A stretch of DNA of 64,000 nt from Saururus chinensis (taxonomy: Eukaryota > Streptophyta > Magnoliopsida > Piperales > Saururaceae), in contig CP141140.1 in the NCBI GenBank assembly GCA_035235625.1, positions 26,122,685 through 26,186,684 of the forward strand, given 5' to 3'. The position numbers were made by a program, and so were the translations under genes. The notes under the pieces were generated by a model that worked only from the letters and a program-made list of their open reading frames with translations, was not told where the DNA came from and ran no database searches. Positions 1-10,073 of this stretch are shown one piece after another (position 1 is the stretch's first letter; each line of letters starts with the position of its first letter).

Positions 1-330
1 TAAAAGTATACTTTTGTGATAATTTAGGAGTTTATAGCAAAAGAAGTACTTTTGGCACGATAAGCCTAATAGTCGCAAAAGATTGTCCTTTCTTTTGCAA
101 CAATAAGCTTTTTTGCCACAAAAGATTGTTCTGTTTATGATAAATTCTCCAATTCGTCGCGAATGATTATCTCTTTTGTAACTAATTACTAAGTTTGTTG
201 CAAAAGATATATCTTTTTTTATATATAAAAATAAAAAGTAAAAACTCGATGTAAATAAAAAGATATATCATTTGCGACAAATTGGGCAGCTTGTCACAAA
301 ATGTTTGTCCTTTTATTTTTTATTCAAAGT
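1..330. repeat. Short inverted-repeat array (GCAAAAGA / TTTGCGACAAA type)
   Basis: AT-rich DNA with repeated, often opposed short motifs such as GCAAAAGAT, TCTTTTGCAAC and TTTGCGACAAA. The arrangement resembles the subterminal arrays of plant CACTA transposons, but the motif differs from the TTAGCGACGC motif of the element starting at 1461. No transposon terminus is visible, so this may be the edge of another element cut by the window boundary. No gene is seen. Confidence 0.4.
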
Positions 331-495
331 GGGGGTATTAATAAGCTAAGTCGAGTATTGGGCTTGTGTAGTTTGAACTCGAGCAGCTCAAGCTTAGCTT
401 GACCTTGGCTTGAAGCTCGTTAGAGCAGTAATCTTCTAGCTCGAGTTAAGCTTGAAGTGGAAATCCATAGCTCGAACCTCATTAAGTGAACTAAG
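331..495 (+). repeat. TTCGAGC/GCTCGAG-rich dispersed repeat, copy 1
   Basis: Begins GGGGGTATTAATAAGC and continues with many overlapping TCGAGC, GCTCGAG and AGCTTGA words. The reverse complement of 53265-53441 begins with nearly the same bases and shares the downstream phrase GTATTGGGCTT, so the two are inverted copies of one family. The common GGGGGTATTAA end suggests a defined terminus, but no target duplication was found. Probably a non-autonomous DNA element; class undetermined. Confidence 0.55.
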
Positions 496-515
496 AGCGC
501 ATGCTCAACTTAGAC

Positions 516-1090
<575 letters not shown>

Positions 1091-1094
1091 ATAC

Positions 1095-1341
1095 ACCGAT
1101 GGTTTACACAAGCTAAATTAAAGATTTAAAATAAGAAAAATAGTTGAAAATAACTTAATTATAAAATTAAAATAAAATAACTTGATTTTAATTTCTCTAT
1201 TACTAATCTTCTATGAAGTATATAATATATAGAGAAAATCTAAATTAATCTTAATAGAAGTAGGAGATAATCTTTAATTTAATTCTAAATAAATAAGTAA
1301 TATAACTATTAAAATTAAAATTAAAATAGACTATGAAAGCT
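1095..1341. repeat. Dispersed repeat A, copy 1
   Basis: Shares long blocks with 22508-22797, including TTTCTCTATTACTAATCTTC, ATAATATATAGAGAA, GGAGATAATCTTTAAT and the ending GACTATGAAAGCT. Both copies lie immediately upstream of CACTA-type sequence. Copy 2 has extra sequence before the shared end. No coding potential is seen. Confidence 0.7.
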
Positions 1342-1346
1342 ATACC

Positions 1347-1432
1347 TGACCCCTAAGGAGGGTCATAACATTACCTTTACTTCTCATATGACCCTAAGAA
1401 GGGTCATAACATTACCTTTACTTCTCGTAAGT
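1347..1432. repeat. Two-copy tandem repeat, about 43 bp
   Basis: The unit GACC(C)CTAAGxAGGGTCATAAC... followed by ATTACCTTTACTTCTC occurs twice in a row. Each unit contains the small palindrome GACCCTxAGxAGGGTC. Confidence 0.75.
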
Positions 1433-1457
1433 CTACATCTCGTAATCAACTATCAAA

Positions 1458-1460
1458 TCT
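1458..1460. repeat. Left target-site duplication (TCT) of the CACTA element
   Basis: TCT directly precedes the CACTA terminus and is repeated at 5958-5960 right after the other terminus. Three-bp duplications are diagnostic of CACTA (En/Spm) elements. Confidence 0.85.
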
Positions 1461-1473
1461 CACTACAACAAAA
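1461..1473 (+). repeat. CACTA left terminal inverted repeat
   Basis: CACTACAACAAAA, the outermost bases of the element. The outer 35 bases match, in reverse complement, the CACTA-2 terminus at 57363-57397 with very few differences, showing that the two belong to one family. Confidence 0.9.
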
Positions 1474-1477
1474 TGTA

Positions 1478-1930
1478 GTATTAGCGACGCAAAACTAAGC
1501 GTCGCTAAAAATAACTATTTGAAACGTATGAAAAAGCGTCTTGAAAAAATGAATATTAGTGACACATATTTGTATGTGTCGCTAATAGTCATATATTAGC
1601 GACGCTTAGTTTAAAGCATTGCTAATATTAATCATATTAGTGACACTTTATTACAAGCATCACTAATAGTTCATCTATTTGCGACACTTTAAACAACCGT
1701 CTCTAAAAGATATATATTGTAAATAACAAAAGAAAAAAATATAACTATTAGCGACACTTCTCTTAAGTGTCGCTAATAGTGCTACCATTAGCGACGTTTA
1801 CAAAAGCGTCACTAATAGTTATGAATTAAAAATAAAAAAATAAAAATTTTAAATTATTAGCGACCCTTTTAAATAAGCATCACAAATACCATTTCTAATA
1901 GCGATGCTTAATCAATAGTGTTGCTAATAG
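1478..1930. repeat. CACTA left subterminal repeat array
   Basis: At least a dozen copies, in both orientations, of a 10-12 bp word near TTAGCGACGCTT, spaced by AT-rich DNA and often paired as short hairpins. CpG-containing positions vary between CG, TG and CA, as expected from deamination of methylated cytosine. Confidence 0.85.
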
Positions 1931-2149
1931 CTTTGTTAATTAATTTTATTTATAAATAAATATTAAAAAAATATAATAAACTTTTTAAATATAATATATT
2001 TTATTCAATATTTACTATTTGTATATACAATAAATAAATATTAAAATTTCAATAAAAAATAGTGTTAATAATATATTAAACATTCACTATTTATATATAA
2101 TATATTTTATTTTTTAAAATTTATTATTAATTTTAAAATATAATTTATA

Positions 2150-4330
2150 ATAAAAGAAAAAGTGCATGGAAAGAGAGAGTGCAGAGAGGAGAGAGAGGGA
2201 GGAGAGAGAGGAGAGAGAGGGGGAGAGAGAGAGGGTGGAGGGGGAGGAGAGAGAGAGGGTAGAGAGGAGGAAATTTTTGCTATTTTATTTTTATATTTTG
2301 TATTTAAAAATAAAAAATGTATTAGCGACGTAAGGGCAAATATGTTGCTAATACCCTTGATATTTGCGACGGATATCCTCATGTGATGCTAATACATTTT
2401 TATTTATTTTTTAATTAATTTTTAAATAGAAAATATAAAATAGAGAGAGGGGGAGAGAGAGAGGAGAGAGATAGAGAGGGGAGAGGGAGAGAGAGAGGGA
2501 GATGAGAGAGGAGAGGAGAGAGGAGAGGAGAGAGAGAGGGAGGAGAGAGAGAGGAGAGAGAGAAGGAGGGGAGAGAGAGGGTGGAGGGGGGAGGAGAGAG
2601 AGAGGGTAGAGAGGAGGAAATTTTTGCTATTTTATTTTTATATTTTGTATTTAAAAATAAAAAATGTATTAGCGACGTAAGGGCAAATACGTTGCTAATA
2701 CCCTTGATATTTGCGACGGATATCCTCATGTGATGCTAATACATTTTTATTTATTTTTTAATTAATTTTTAAATAGAAAATATAAAATAGAGAGAGGGGA
2801 GAGAGAGAGGAGAGAGATAGAGAGGGGAGAGGGAGAGAGAGAGGGAGATGAGAGAGGAGAGGAGAGAGAGAGGGAGGAGAGAGAGGAGGAGGGAGGAGAA
2901 GAGAGGAGAGAGAGGAGAGGGAGGGGAGAGAGAGAGGGAGGAGAGAGAGGAGGAGGGAGGAGAAGAGAGGAGAGAGAGGAGAGGGAGGGGAGAGAGAGAG
3001 GGAGGAGAGAGAGAAGAGGATGGAGGGAGGGAGGAAGAGAGAGAGGAGAGAGAGAGGGTAGAGAGAGAAAATTTTTGTTATTTATTTATTTTATATATTT
3101 TATTTAAAAATTAATTAAAAAATAAAAATATATTATCGATGTATAGGCATATATGTCGCTAATACCTTTGAGCATTAGCGACGTATAGGAATATACGTCG
3201 CTAATACCCTCAGTATTGGCAACGGATAAGGATATCCTTATGCATCGCTAATATATTTTTATTTATTTTTTAAATAAAAAATATAAAATAGAGAGAGGTG
3301 AGAGAGGGAGGAGAGAGATAGGAGAGAGGGAGAGAGAGAGGGAGGAGAGAGAGGGGGAGAGAGAGAGGGAGGAGAGAGAGAGAGGGGAGAGAGAGGGAGG
3401 AGAGAGGGGAGAGGAGAGAGAGAAGAGGGTGGAAAGAGGGAGGGAGGAGAGAGAGATGTTAGCACGAGGAAAATTTTGTTATTTTATTTGTTTTATATTT
3501 TTTATTTAAAAATTAATTAAAAAATAAAAAATAAAAATGTATTAACGACATATAGGCATATACATTGTTAATACTTATATTAACGATGTATATGCTTATA
3601 CGTCACTAATACCTTTGAGTATTAGTGACTTAGAGGCAAATACGTTGCTAATACCCTTAGTATTAGCGACAGATATCCCTATGCGTTGCTAATATATTTT
3701 TATTTATTTTTAAATAATTTTTAAATAAAACAGATAAAATAGAGAGAGGGAGGAGAGAGATAGGAGAGAGATAGAGAGGAGAGAGGGAGAGAGAGAGAGG
3801 GAGGAGAGAGAGGGAGGAGAGAGAGAGGAGAGAGAAGAGGTAGGAGAGAGAGAGGGAGGAGAGAGGGAGAGAGGAAAATTTTGTTATTTTATTTGTTTCA
3901 TATTTTTAATTTAAAAATTAATTAAAAAATAAAAATGTATCAGCAACATATAGACATATATGTTGCTAATACTTTATAGTATTAGTGATGTATATGCCTA
4001 TACGTCGCTAATACGTTTGAGTATTAGCAACGTATATGCCTATATGTCGCTAATACCTTTGCATATATGTCACTAATATATTTTTATTTATTTTTTAATT
4101 AATTTTTTAATAAAAAATATAAAATAGAGAAAGGGGGAGAGAGGGGGAGAGAGAGAGGGAGGGAGGAGAGAGGGAGAGAGAGAGAGGGAGGAGAGAGGGA
4201 GAGAGTGATGGTAGAGAGAGAGGGGAGAGAGAGTGAGAGGAGGGAGGAGAGAGAGAGGGAGGAGAGAGGGAGAGGGTGGAGAGAGGAGAGGGAGAGAGGG
4301 TAGAGAGAGGAGAGTGAGAAACTAAGGAAT
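2150..4330. repeat. Polypurine macro-tandem repeat inside the CACTA element
   Basis: About six units of roughly 290-490 bp. Each consists of a nearly pure G/A tract (2160-2275, 2444-2620, 2790-3070, 3288-3470, 3738-3878, 4123-4330), an AT-rich spacer (TTTTGTTATTTTATTT type), a block with TTAGCGACGTA / TACGTCGCTAAT inverted words, and an AT-rich lead-in ending AAATATAAAATAGAGAGAGG. Units 1 and 2 are almost identical outside the purine tract. The long Arg/Glu/Gly and Ser/Pro/Leu frames here are products of the G/A repeat, not genes. Confidence 0.9.
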
Positions 4331-4569
4331 AAGAGAGAATGAATAGAGGGAAGGGAGAAGAGAAATGGATTAAAATAATAGTAATTGCAACACATGTTTA
4401 AGTGTGTTGCAAAGAGGAACTATTTGCGATGCTTCATAAAACGTCACCAAAATAAATACTTACGACACGGTTAAGAAAGCGTCATAAAATTTGATATTTT
4501 TGCGACGCTTAAGTGAAGCGTAGCAAATGATCATTTTTTGCGACGCTCCATATGCGTTGTTAGAAAAAA

Positions 4570-5380
4570 TACGTTACAAAATATGCCCGTGCAGGCTAAA
4601 ATTTTGCCCACGCAGGCTCTGTTTCGATCGCATGGGCAAAATTGCCCGTGCGGGCAGTATATATTCGCCTGCGCTGACAATATTTTTGCGTGCGCAGTCT
4701 TCTCTCCCCTGATCACCTCCCTTGCATCAAGTTCGCCCCGCCATCCTTTTGACCGCCACCCCCCGCCAGCCTTTCAACAGCTGCCCCCCACCTTACCCAC
4801 TATCCGTGCGCCCCCAGCCATCGCCCGCCTCCCATGCGCCCCCTTCCCCTGCCACAGCTTTGCGCCCCCCTTCCCCCCACTGCTCCCACCGCCCCCCCGT
4901 CTCCCCGAATCATGTCTGCCCCATGCCGGAGAGTATCCAGTCCACCCTTTGACCCAAATCCTTTCCGTCATCGCCGGCCAGGACCCAGTCCGCCCGTTGC
5001 TGCCCCAGATCCATTACGCCTCCGGGGGCCCCGGATTCATTTCGCCCCCACCGCCACCAATCCAATCTGCCCCCGCTGGCCTTCGGCAGCCGCCCCCGTC
5101 CTTACCGGCCGCCCGTGCGCCCCTAGCCATCCCTCGCCTCCCGTGTGCCCCCACCCTTCCCCTGCCGCCCTTTTGCGCCTCCTGACCCCTCACTGCGCCG
5201 GCCGCCCCCCGCCACTCCGGATCCTATTCGTCCCCCGCCGGAGAGTATCCAATCCGGTGCTGCCCCTCTCTTCCCCTCCCCTCCCCACCCCCACCCATCC
5301 CTCTCCCTCCCTCATGGTGCCGACAAGGAGGTGAAGACCTGCCCTCCTCCCTACTCCCTTTCCAACCCAAAATCCTGTCG
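4570..5380. other. GC-rich, pyrimidine-biased cargo segment in the CACTA element
   Basis: Composition shifts abruptly from AT-rich to C-rich. The segment contains an imperfect internal duplication: the blocks around 4740-4935 and 5055-5250 share words such as GTGCGCCCC(C/T)AGCCATC, CCCTTCCCCTGCC and CCGGAGAGTATCCA. At its left edge (4575-4700) the words GCCCGTGCAGGC, GCCCACGCAGGC and GCCCGTGCGGGC recur. Overlapping frames in all phases encode Pro/Ala/Arg-rich strings without a recognisable domain, so I do not call a gene. It could be a captured host fragment, but no parent could be recognised. Confidence 0.6.
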
Positions 5381-5399
5381 TGGGATTTCATTTTTATTT

Positions 5400-5944
5400 T
5401 ATATTAGCGACACTTTTGTAAGTGTCGCTAATTATTTTTATTTTCTAGCAATGCTTTATCAACATCACTAATAGGTTTTATTAATATTTTTATTAGCGAC
5501 GCTTGCTAAAAGCATTGCTAATGATTATTTTTTTATTATAAAAGCTTATATAATATGTTTTAATATTTTTATTTTTAGCGACGCTTATATAAGTGTAATT
5601 AATAAGGCATTTTTATATAGTTTTTAAAAAATTTTAGGTAATAGTGATGATTTATTAAGTGTCACTAATAATTACTTAGTAAGGACGCATAAATTTAAGC
5701 ATTGCTAATAATAAACTATTAGTGACGCTTAATAATACGTCACGAAAAAGAAAATAATTAGTGATGCAAAAGTAAACGTCGCTAATAAAAAATTATTAGC
5801 GACACTTTTTTTAAGTGTCGTTATTTAATAATAGCGACTCCATTTTTTGCGACGCATTTAGCAACGTATTATATGCATCGCTAAAGGCATTAACGATGCT
5901 TAGAGAATTATTAGCGATACTTAAAAGCGTAGCTAATAGCCTTT
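5400..5944. repeat. CACTA right subterminal repeat array
   Basis: Repeated ATTAGCGACGCTT and AAGTGTCGCTAAT words in both orientations, matching the left array and running up to the right terminus. Confidence 0.85.
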
Positions 5945-5957
5945 TTTTGTTATAGTG
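5945..5957 (-). repeat. CACTA right terminal inverted repeat
   Basis: TTTTGTTATAGTG, reverse complement CACTATAACAAAA, differing from the left end at one base and followed by the TCT target duplication at 5958-5960. Confidence 0.9.
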
Positions 5958-6045
5958 TCTATAAGAAAACGAGAGAGAAAAAGAAAAAAGATATTAATGT
6001 AAAAAACATATAATACAAAACCTGATACATGAGGTGAGCAGTACT

Positions 6046-6320
6046 CTAGGGCTTTTCTCTGACAACCGTTGCACCAATAGCCTATATCTTCGCAATGATC
6101 TCTTCTGCTTCCTCCATGGATATGCCTTTTTGATCACGGCTGGCTTTTTCCCCACCAAATCCTTGGCTTCCTTCAAACCCAAATCTTCGAGGCGGCATCA
6201 TACTTCTCCAGCTTCAGGTGGACAACCGTCTTCTCCGGATTCTTGTCCTCCTTGCCTGCCCCGCGGCCTGCCACCTTCATCGCCACTCCAGCGGCTCCTG
6301 CTTTCATAAGTACCATAACT
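6046..6320 (-). pseudogene. Organellar-type ribosomal protein L7/L12 pseudogene
   Basis: Minus-strand translation recovers several landmarks of plant L7/L12 C-terminal domains. They are a Gly/Ala-rich lead ending GAGKED, then EKTVVHLKLEKYDAASK (family: EKTxFDVKLExFDAAAK), then LGLKEAKDLVGKKPAVIKK (family: LGLKEAKDLVEKxPVVLKK). In a different frame, MEEAEEIIAKI and AIGATVVREKP are followed by a stop at 6046-6048. The protein is the ribosomal stalk subunit that recruits translation GTPases in mitochondria or plastids. The segment between the DAASK and LGLKEA blocks is partly missing, at least one frameshift separates AVIKK from MEEAEE, and a stop interrupts IAKI-AIGA. No initiator, transit peptide or N-terminal domain is recognisable. 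It starts 88 bp beyond the CACTA terminus. The Gly/Ala-rich lead favours the mitochondrial type, an inference. Confidence 0.75.
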
Positions 6321-6329
6321 GACGCCTCC

Positions 6330-7305
6330 TTCATGCTCTGCTACCTCATTGTTGGATGGCTCAGCAGATTGTAATCAGCCGGGATCCTCTGCGGGTCAAT
6401 CCTCTCCGGTATTATGATAATAGAAGCCGAGACCGAGAGCTGGATATTAAAATTTCACGGAGAGGGGGACCACTGAGCAAAGTTGTATTAAAGGGCTCCA
6501 TAATTCGGAGGATTTGGCTCGGATTTTTCTAGCTGGACAGTTTTCCTGACAAAGACAGGCGACCAACAACGGGACGACGGACATATAGTAATATAACATG
6601 TTAGACCAAGTCCTGTCTTTATATAGCTACTAGATCCCCATTTTTTTACCTTTTATCATTATGCGGCAGCAATGTACCATAACATAGTACATTGCCAATG
6701 ATCTCTCTTTTTAATTTTTTTATTAAGGGTCCTTATTAATATTAGAAATAAGGATAATTGTTTGTCGATATCCATAGACACCTATTAAGGGCAAACAAAA
6801 TTAGTTCCCACTGCATGCATAAAAAAATGCCTGCCCTATATAAATAAGGATGTAGACACAGACGGACACCTGAATAATATGGATGTCCATGAACATCTCA
6901 ATCTTTCACACACCAAAGACAAAGCCTCATAGCCTCTGATTGTAGGAGCAAGGCAATTGATGCAGGGTTTCAAGCAATGCCATCATCCCAAACGAGTTGT
7001 AAGGGACGATGTCCTTGCCAATGAGGAGGCCCATATAGACCTCAGGTGAAGGGAATCGGCAACCAATCAGGTCACAACCACCAGGCTGTTCCCACCCATG
7101 ATCTGTGAGGCAGTACAATGCCAACAATTTTTGAAAATTGTGCTCAGTATTTTATTTTACCTTTTTCAGTGTTTTGGATTGAAGAGAAAAACCATGAATT
7201 CATATAAAATGTGGCCAATACAATGTTAATTAAAGCATAAAAAATGATATTGCAAGAAATGAAGAAGTCATCATGTATAAATAATATCAATTTACTGTGT
7301 AATAA
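6330..7305. other. Unassigned sequence, no gene seen
   Basis: No recognisable gene, RNA or transposon terminus. A minus-strand frame at 6927-7127 (66 codons) shows no known domain. Confidence 0.5.
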
Positions 7306-7308
7306 TAC

Positions 7309-7620
7309 AAAATGATATTTCAAGAAATGATAATGTTGGTTCTCCGGCCGCTCAGTTGGCTGATGCTGGCTTGACACCATCTCATATAGCTGCAACTGTA
7401 ATTAACATCTTGGTACAAACCAGAGAAGCACATGAAATTATGTCGTAAAAGTGCAAAGACTCAGCAATTGTGGACAGTTGTGATTAGTTACATTATTGAA
7501 GCTGCAACAAATATAAATGACCATTCAAAAAATCCTCATAATATTAATAAAAAATGTCACATGTGCGTGTACAGAAACACTGTAGCCCACTGTTGCCAGT
7601 GCGCTGAATGCGAAGAAGCA
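7309..7620 (+). repeat. Dispersed repeat B, copy 1
   Basis: Highly similar, same orientation, to 47159-47439. Shared stretches include GGCTGATGCTGGCTTGACAC, CATCTCATATAGCTGCAACT and GAAACACTGTAGCCCAC. Copy 2 lacks about 33 bp present here (near 7478-7510). The open frame across this copy (7432-7707) is not preserved in copy 2, which argues against coding. Identity unknown. Confidence 0.8.
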
Positions 7621-7709
7621 TCAATAACTGTAGTCAGATTTGGCGACTGGGTTCTAATGGTTACCCAGCCAGATTTGGAGAAGATCATTTGCGACGGCTT
7701 ATTGTAACC

Positions 7710-9200
7710 ATCACAAATAAGGGATAATAGCAATGGCTAAGGTATTAAGTCATCGCTGTTTACCAATTTTTTTTGTATTGCGAAAAAAATGCAACGGGAG
7801 TGGAAGTTGGTGTTGGCCTAAGCAATGCATTGAATGAGGCTCGGGTAAGATTTTAAATGGTAACCCAAACTCGTTCCTACCCAAATATGTTAAACGCAAA
7901 TCTGATCGTACCTATTTAGAATAATTTTAGAAAAACATATTTAAAAATTAAAAAATGCATAATTTAAAATAATTATTTAGCCTTATCCTTTACCCAACAA
8001 AAAAATTATAACTTATTATAAAAAAGAAAAAAAGTATTATTTAGTCTTAGTTGGATATTTAACTCGAAATTAAAAAAACCTAAACCCGAGTCATTAATAC
8101 CAGGTTGGCTTTCTTATATACCGACCTAAATGATATCCCTATGCCTAAGTTGAAAACCAAGCGGTGCATTCCTCGTCAAGATAGATCGAGAGGCAGGTAC
8201 TGTCCTTGAAGCTCACTCCCTCGTATCATAAAGGCTCTATCAAAATTTAAACAAAGCCAAACGTTGTTCCAGTCCAATTAGCATCACTCCTTATATTATA
8301 AGCATCTGATAATACAAAATTTGACTTGCTTCCTGTCTTCGTTTTGATTGACACCTGTATTTGTCACCCACTTTATTTATATTTAAGTTTTAATCATCTT
8401 TGTTATTTTTGAAAAATTAGCAGCTCCTTATTTGGAACCTTTTATTTGTAATAATGTACACTTTCTATCTTATATTAATATTAATATTTAAAAAAGTATT
8501 AATTTTTATTAAATAGCGAAACTCACATGTAAGAGAAGGTAAAATAAATTTATGATACTCATTTTTAAATATTAAATTATTTAAATAAAATAAAATAAAA
8601 TTATTAATATGAAACCATTTTTTTTAATAAATTATTAATAAGTTAAAAAAGTGTAGTCATCATAATCATAACTCCGACTTCGTGTGGCTGTGCACATTCC
8701 GATCAAGTTGTGTTTGCCCATGACACGACGGAAGGAGTCAGCTGATTTTGTTTTACTATTCGGCATAACTTCGTGCATATCAAGGACCAAGGTGTGGCGA
8801 TGCCCATTAATTTTGAGCTGTAATCGCACACAAAATTTAATGCGCTAATAAGTGTGACCGTTAATTTCGGGAGATAAACGGACCCGCTGATCACGACTGA
8901 TTAATTTCGGTGAGGATGTGTCGTTGGTGATGTTCCTTGGGTTGGGAAATCATTAATAAGGGTGACATAGACTAGTCATGACCTCTCGGTAAAGAGTAGA
9001 AGAAATGATTGGGACCTTAGTATGTGTATTAGTTTCCAATACTTCTCTCCTCAGCCAAGCACAAATAATATGTGGGAGCCCAGCCACGTTAATGTGTATT
9101 AGTTTATATCGTAAATCTTAAATATTAAAAATTTATACATATTATTTACGCTGGGCTTATAATTAGAAAAAAAATATAAAAAACTCCAAAACATTGTACT
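7710..9200. other. Unassigned AT-rich sequence, no gene seen
   Basis: AT-rich intergenic DNA without recognisable genes. The short frames at 8635-8894 overlap each other in different phases and resemble nothing known. Confidence 0.5.
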
Positions 9201-9414
9201 AATTAACATCAAATACGTAAGTTGATTCCAACTGTGTAGTAACGCTAAGACGACGCGCGCCCATAAATGTTTTTCCTATTTCTGATGGAGTCGTCTCTCT
9301 GACGGATGCCGGCATGCTCGACCTCGATTGTGCCAAAACGGCTTGCGTTGATTTTCTGCGTTCAATCAACCATCCTAATCCCTCGATTAGCTCCACTAAT
9401 CCTGTCAACATGAA

Positions 9415-9680
9415 CTTTCGGCAGGCATGGATTCTGAAGAGTTTATGAAGCATCCAACGGGAAGAAGGATGCTACGAATAATCGACCCACCGCCGAGTCC
9501 TACACCTGGAGCTTACGGTCCTCGCGAATGAGCAACTTACCGCCGAATGCCCTACCAGGAGCTTACGCACAATGTGCACCCTACAAAATTTTAGATTACA
9601 AACACACCTGATTTTGTTTTCTGGACTCTGAAATGTTTTGTACTGTCAAATACTCTTCCTCAAACTTCTAAAATATATTT
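9415..9680 (+). repeat. Dispersed repeat C, copy 1
   Basis: Similar, in the same orientation, to 42570-42770. Shared words are TTTCGGCAGGCATGGATTC, GAAGGATGCT / GAGGGATGCT and CTTCCTCAAACTTCTAAA. Copy 1 carries an internal tandem duplication of about 55 bp, visible as two versions of CCGCCGA...CCTGGAGCTTACG and CCGCCGA...CCAGGAGCTTACG. Similarity starts sharply at TTTCGGCAG, which resembles a splice acceptor. The two copies share a short reading frame. Confidence 0.7.
9427..9531 (+). other. Possible short reading frame in repeat C, copy 1 (34 codons)
   Basis: Begins MDSEEFMKHPTGRRML and ends in a Pro-rich tail; TGA at 9529-9531. The counterpart at 42582-42677 begins MDSEEFVRHPKGRGML. Over these 16 codons there is no indel, and several changes are synonymous or conservative (Met/Val, Lys/Arg). 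I recognise no family. It could be the last exon of a short-protein gene, with CAG just upstream as a 3' splice site, or chance preservation between two recent repeat copies. Confidence 0.25.
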
Positions 9681-9689
9681 ACCCCAAAA

Positions 9690-10073
9690 ATGATTTACAT
9701 TGGGAGTAACTTTTTTTTCATTTGATATTTTTGGTATTTCATTACTGTTGTTGCTACTCTTAACGAGGAATTGCCAATGGGGGAAGAGCCATACCAGGAA
9801 AGGAGGAGTAGACGAGAGAGGAGGCACTGAATCAGGGAAAAACATTAGGTACCGATAGGGTACTACTGTAGCATGCCTATCACTAATAAGGATTTAAGAT
9901 ATTACCATATTTTTTATTAAGTAGGCTATTTTTAAGAAGTTAACCAAAAAACATGTAAAAAGTTAATTTTATGAATCAGATAAGAAACAACGTAGAACAA
10001 GTGAGAGGGGGCCTTTTTGCGTAAGGGAGAACAGATGTGGGAGCCTTTTTCATGCAAGTGTAATAGCTGCTAC
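9690..10073. other. Unassigned sequence left of the Athila element
   Basis: No gene seen. The last five bases, GCTAC (10069-10073), correspond to the GCTGC at 22342-22346 beyond the right LTR and are the probable target duplication with one mismatch. Confidence 0.5.

Larger units (their letters stand above)
1461..5957. mobile_element. Non-autonomous CACTA (En/Spm) transposon, 4,497 bp
   Basis: The left end is CACTACAACAAAA and the right end, reverse-complemented, is CACTATAACAAAA (12 of 13 identical), with the 3-bp duplication TCT on both sides. Just inside both ends are dense direct and inverted subterminal repeats of the type TTAGCGACGCTT / AAGCGTCGCTAA; in this superfamily such repeats are the transposase-binding sites. 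No transposase frame is visible, so mobility would have needed a transposase supplied in trans. The interior has two unusual parts: polypurine macro-repeats (about 2150-4330) and a GC-rich, pyrimidine-biased segment (about 4570-5380). Complete termini with an intact target duplication mean the element is not truncated. Confidence 0.9.

Noticed and set aside
2107..4395. Arg/Glu- and Ser/Pro/Leu-rich frames of up to 104 codons
   Set aside because: Produced by polypurine repeats in the CACTA element; no domain and no start context.
4527..5471. Pro/Ala-rich frames up to 215 codons
   Set aside because: Several overlapping phases and both strands are open because stop codons are rare in C-rich DNA; no domain.
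7432..7707. 91-codon frame in repeat B
   Set aside because: Not maintained in copy 2, which has a 33-bp deletion and early stops; no recognisable domain apart from a few Cys residues.
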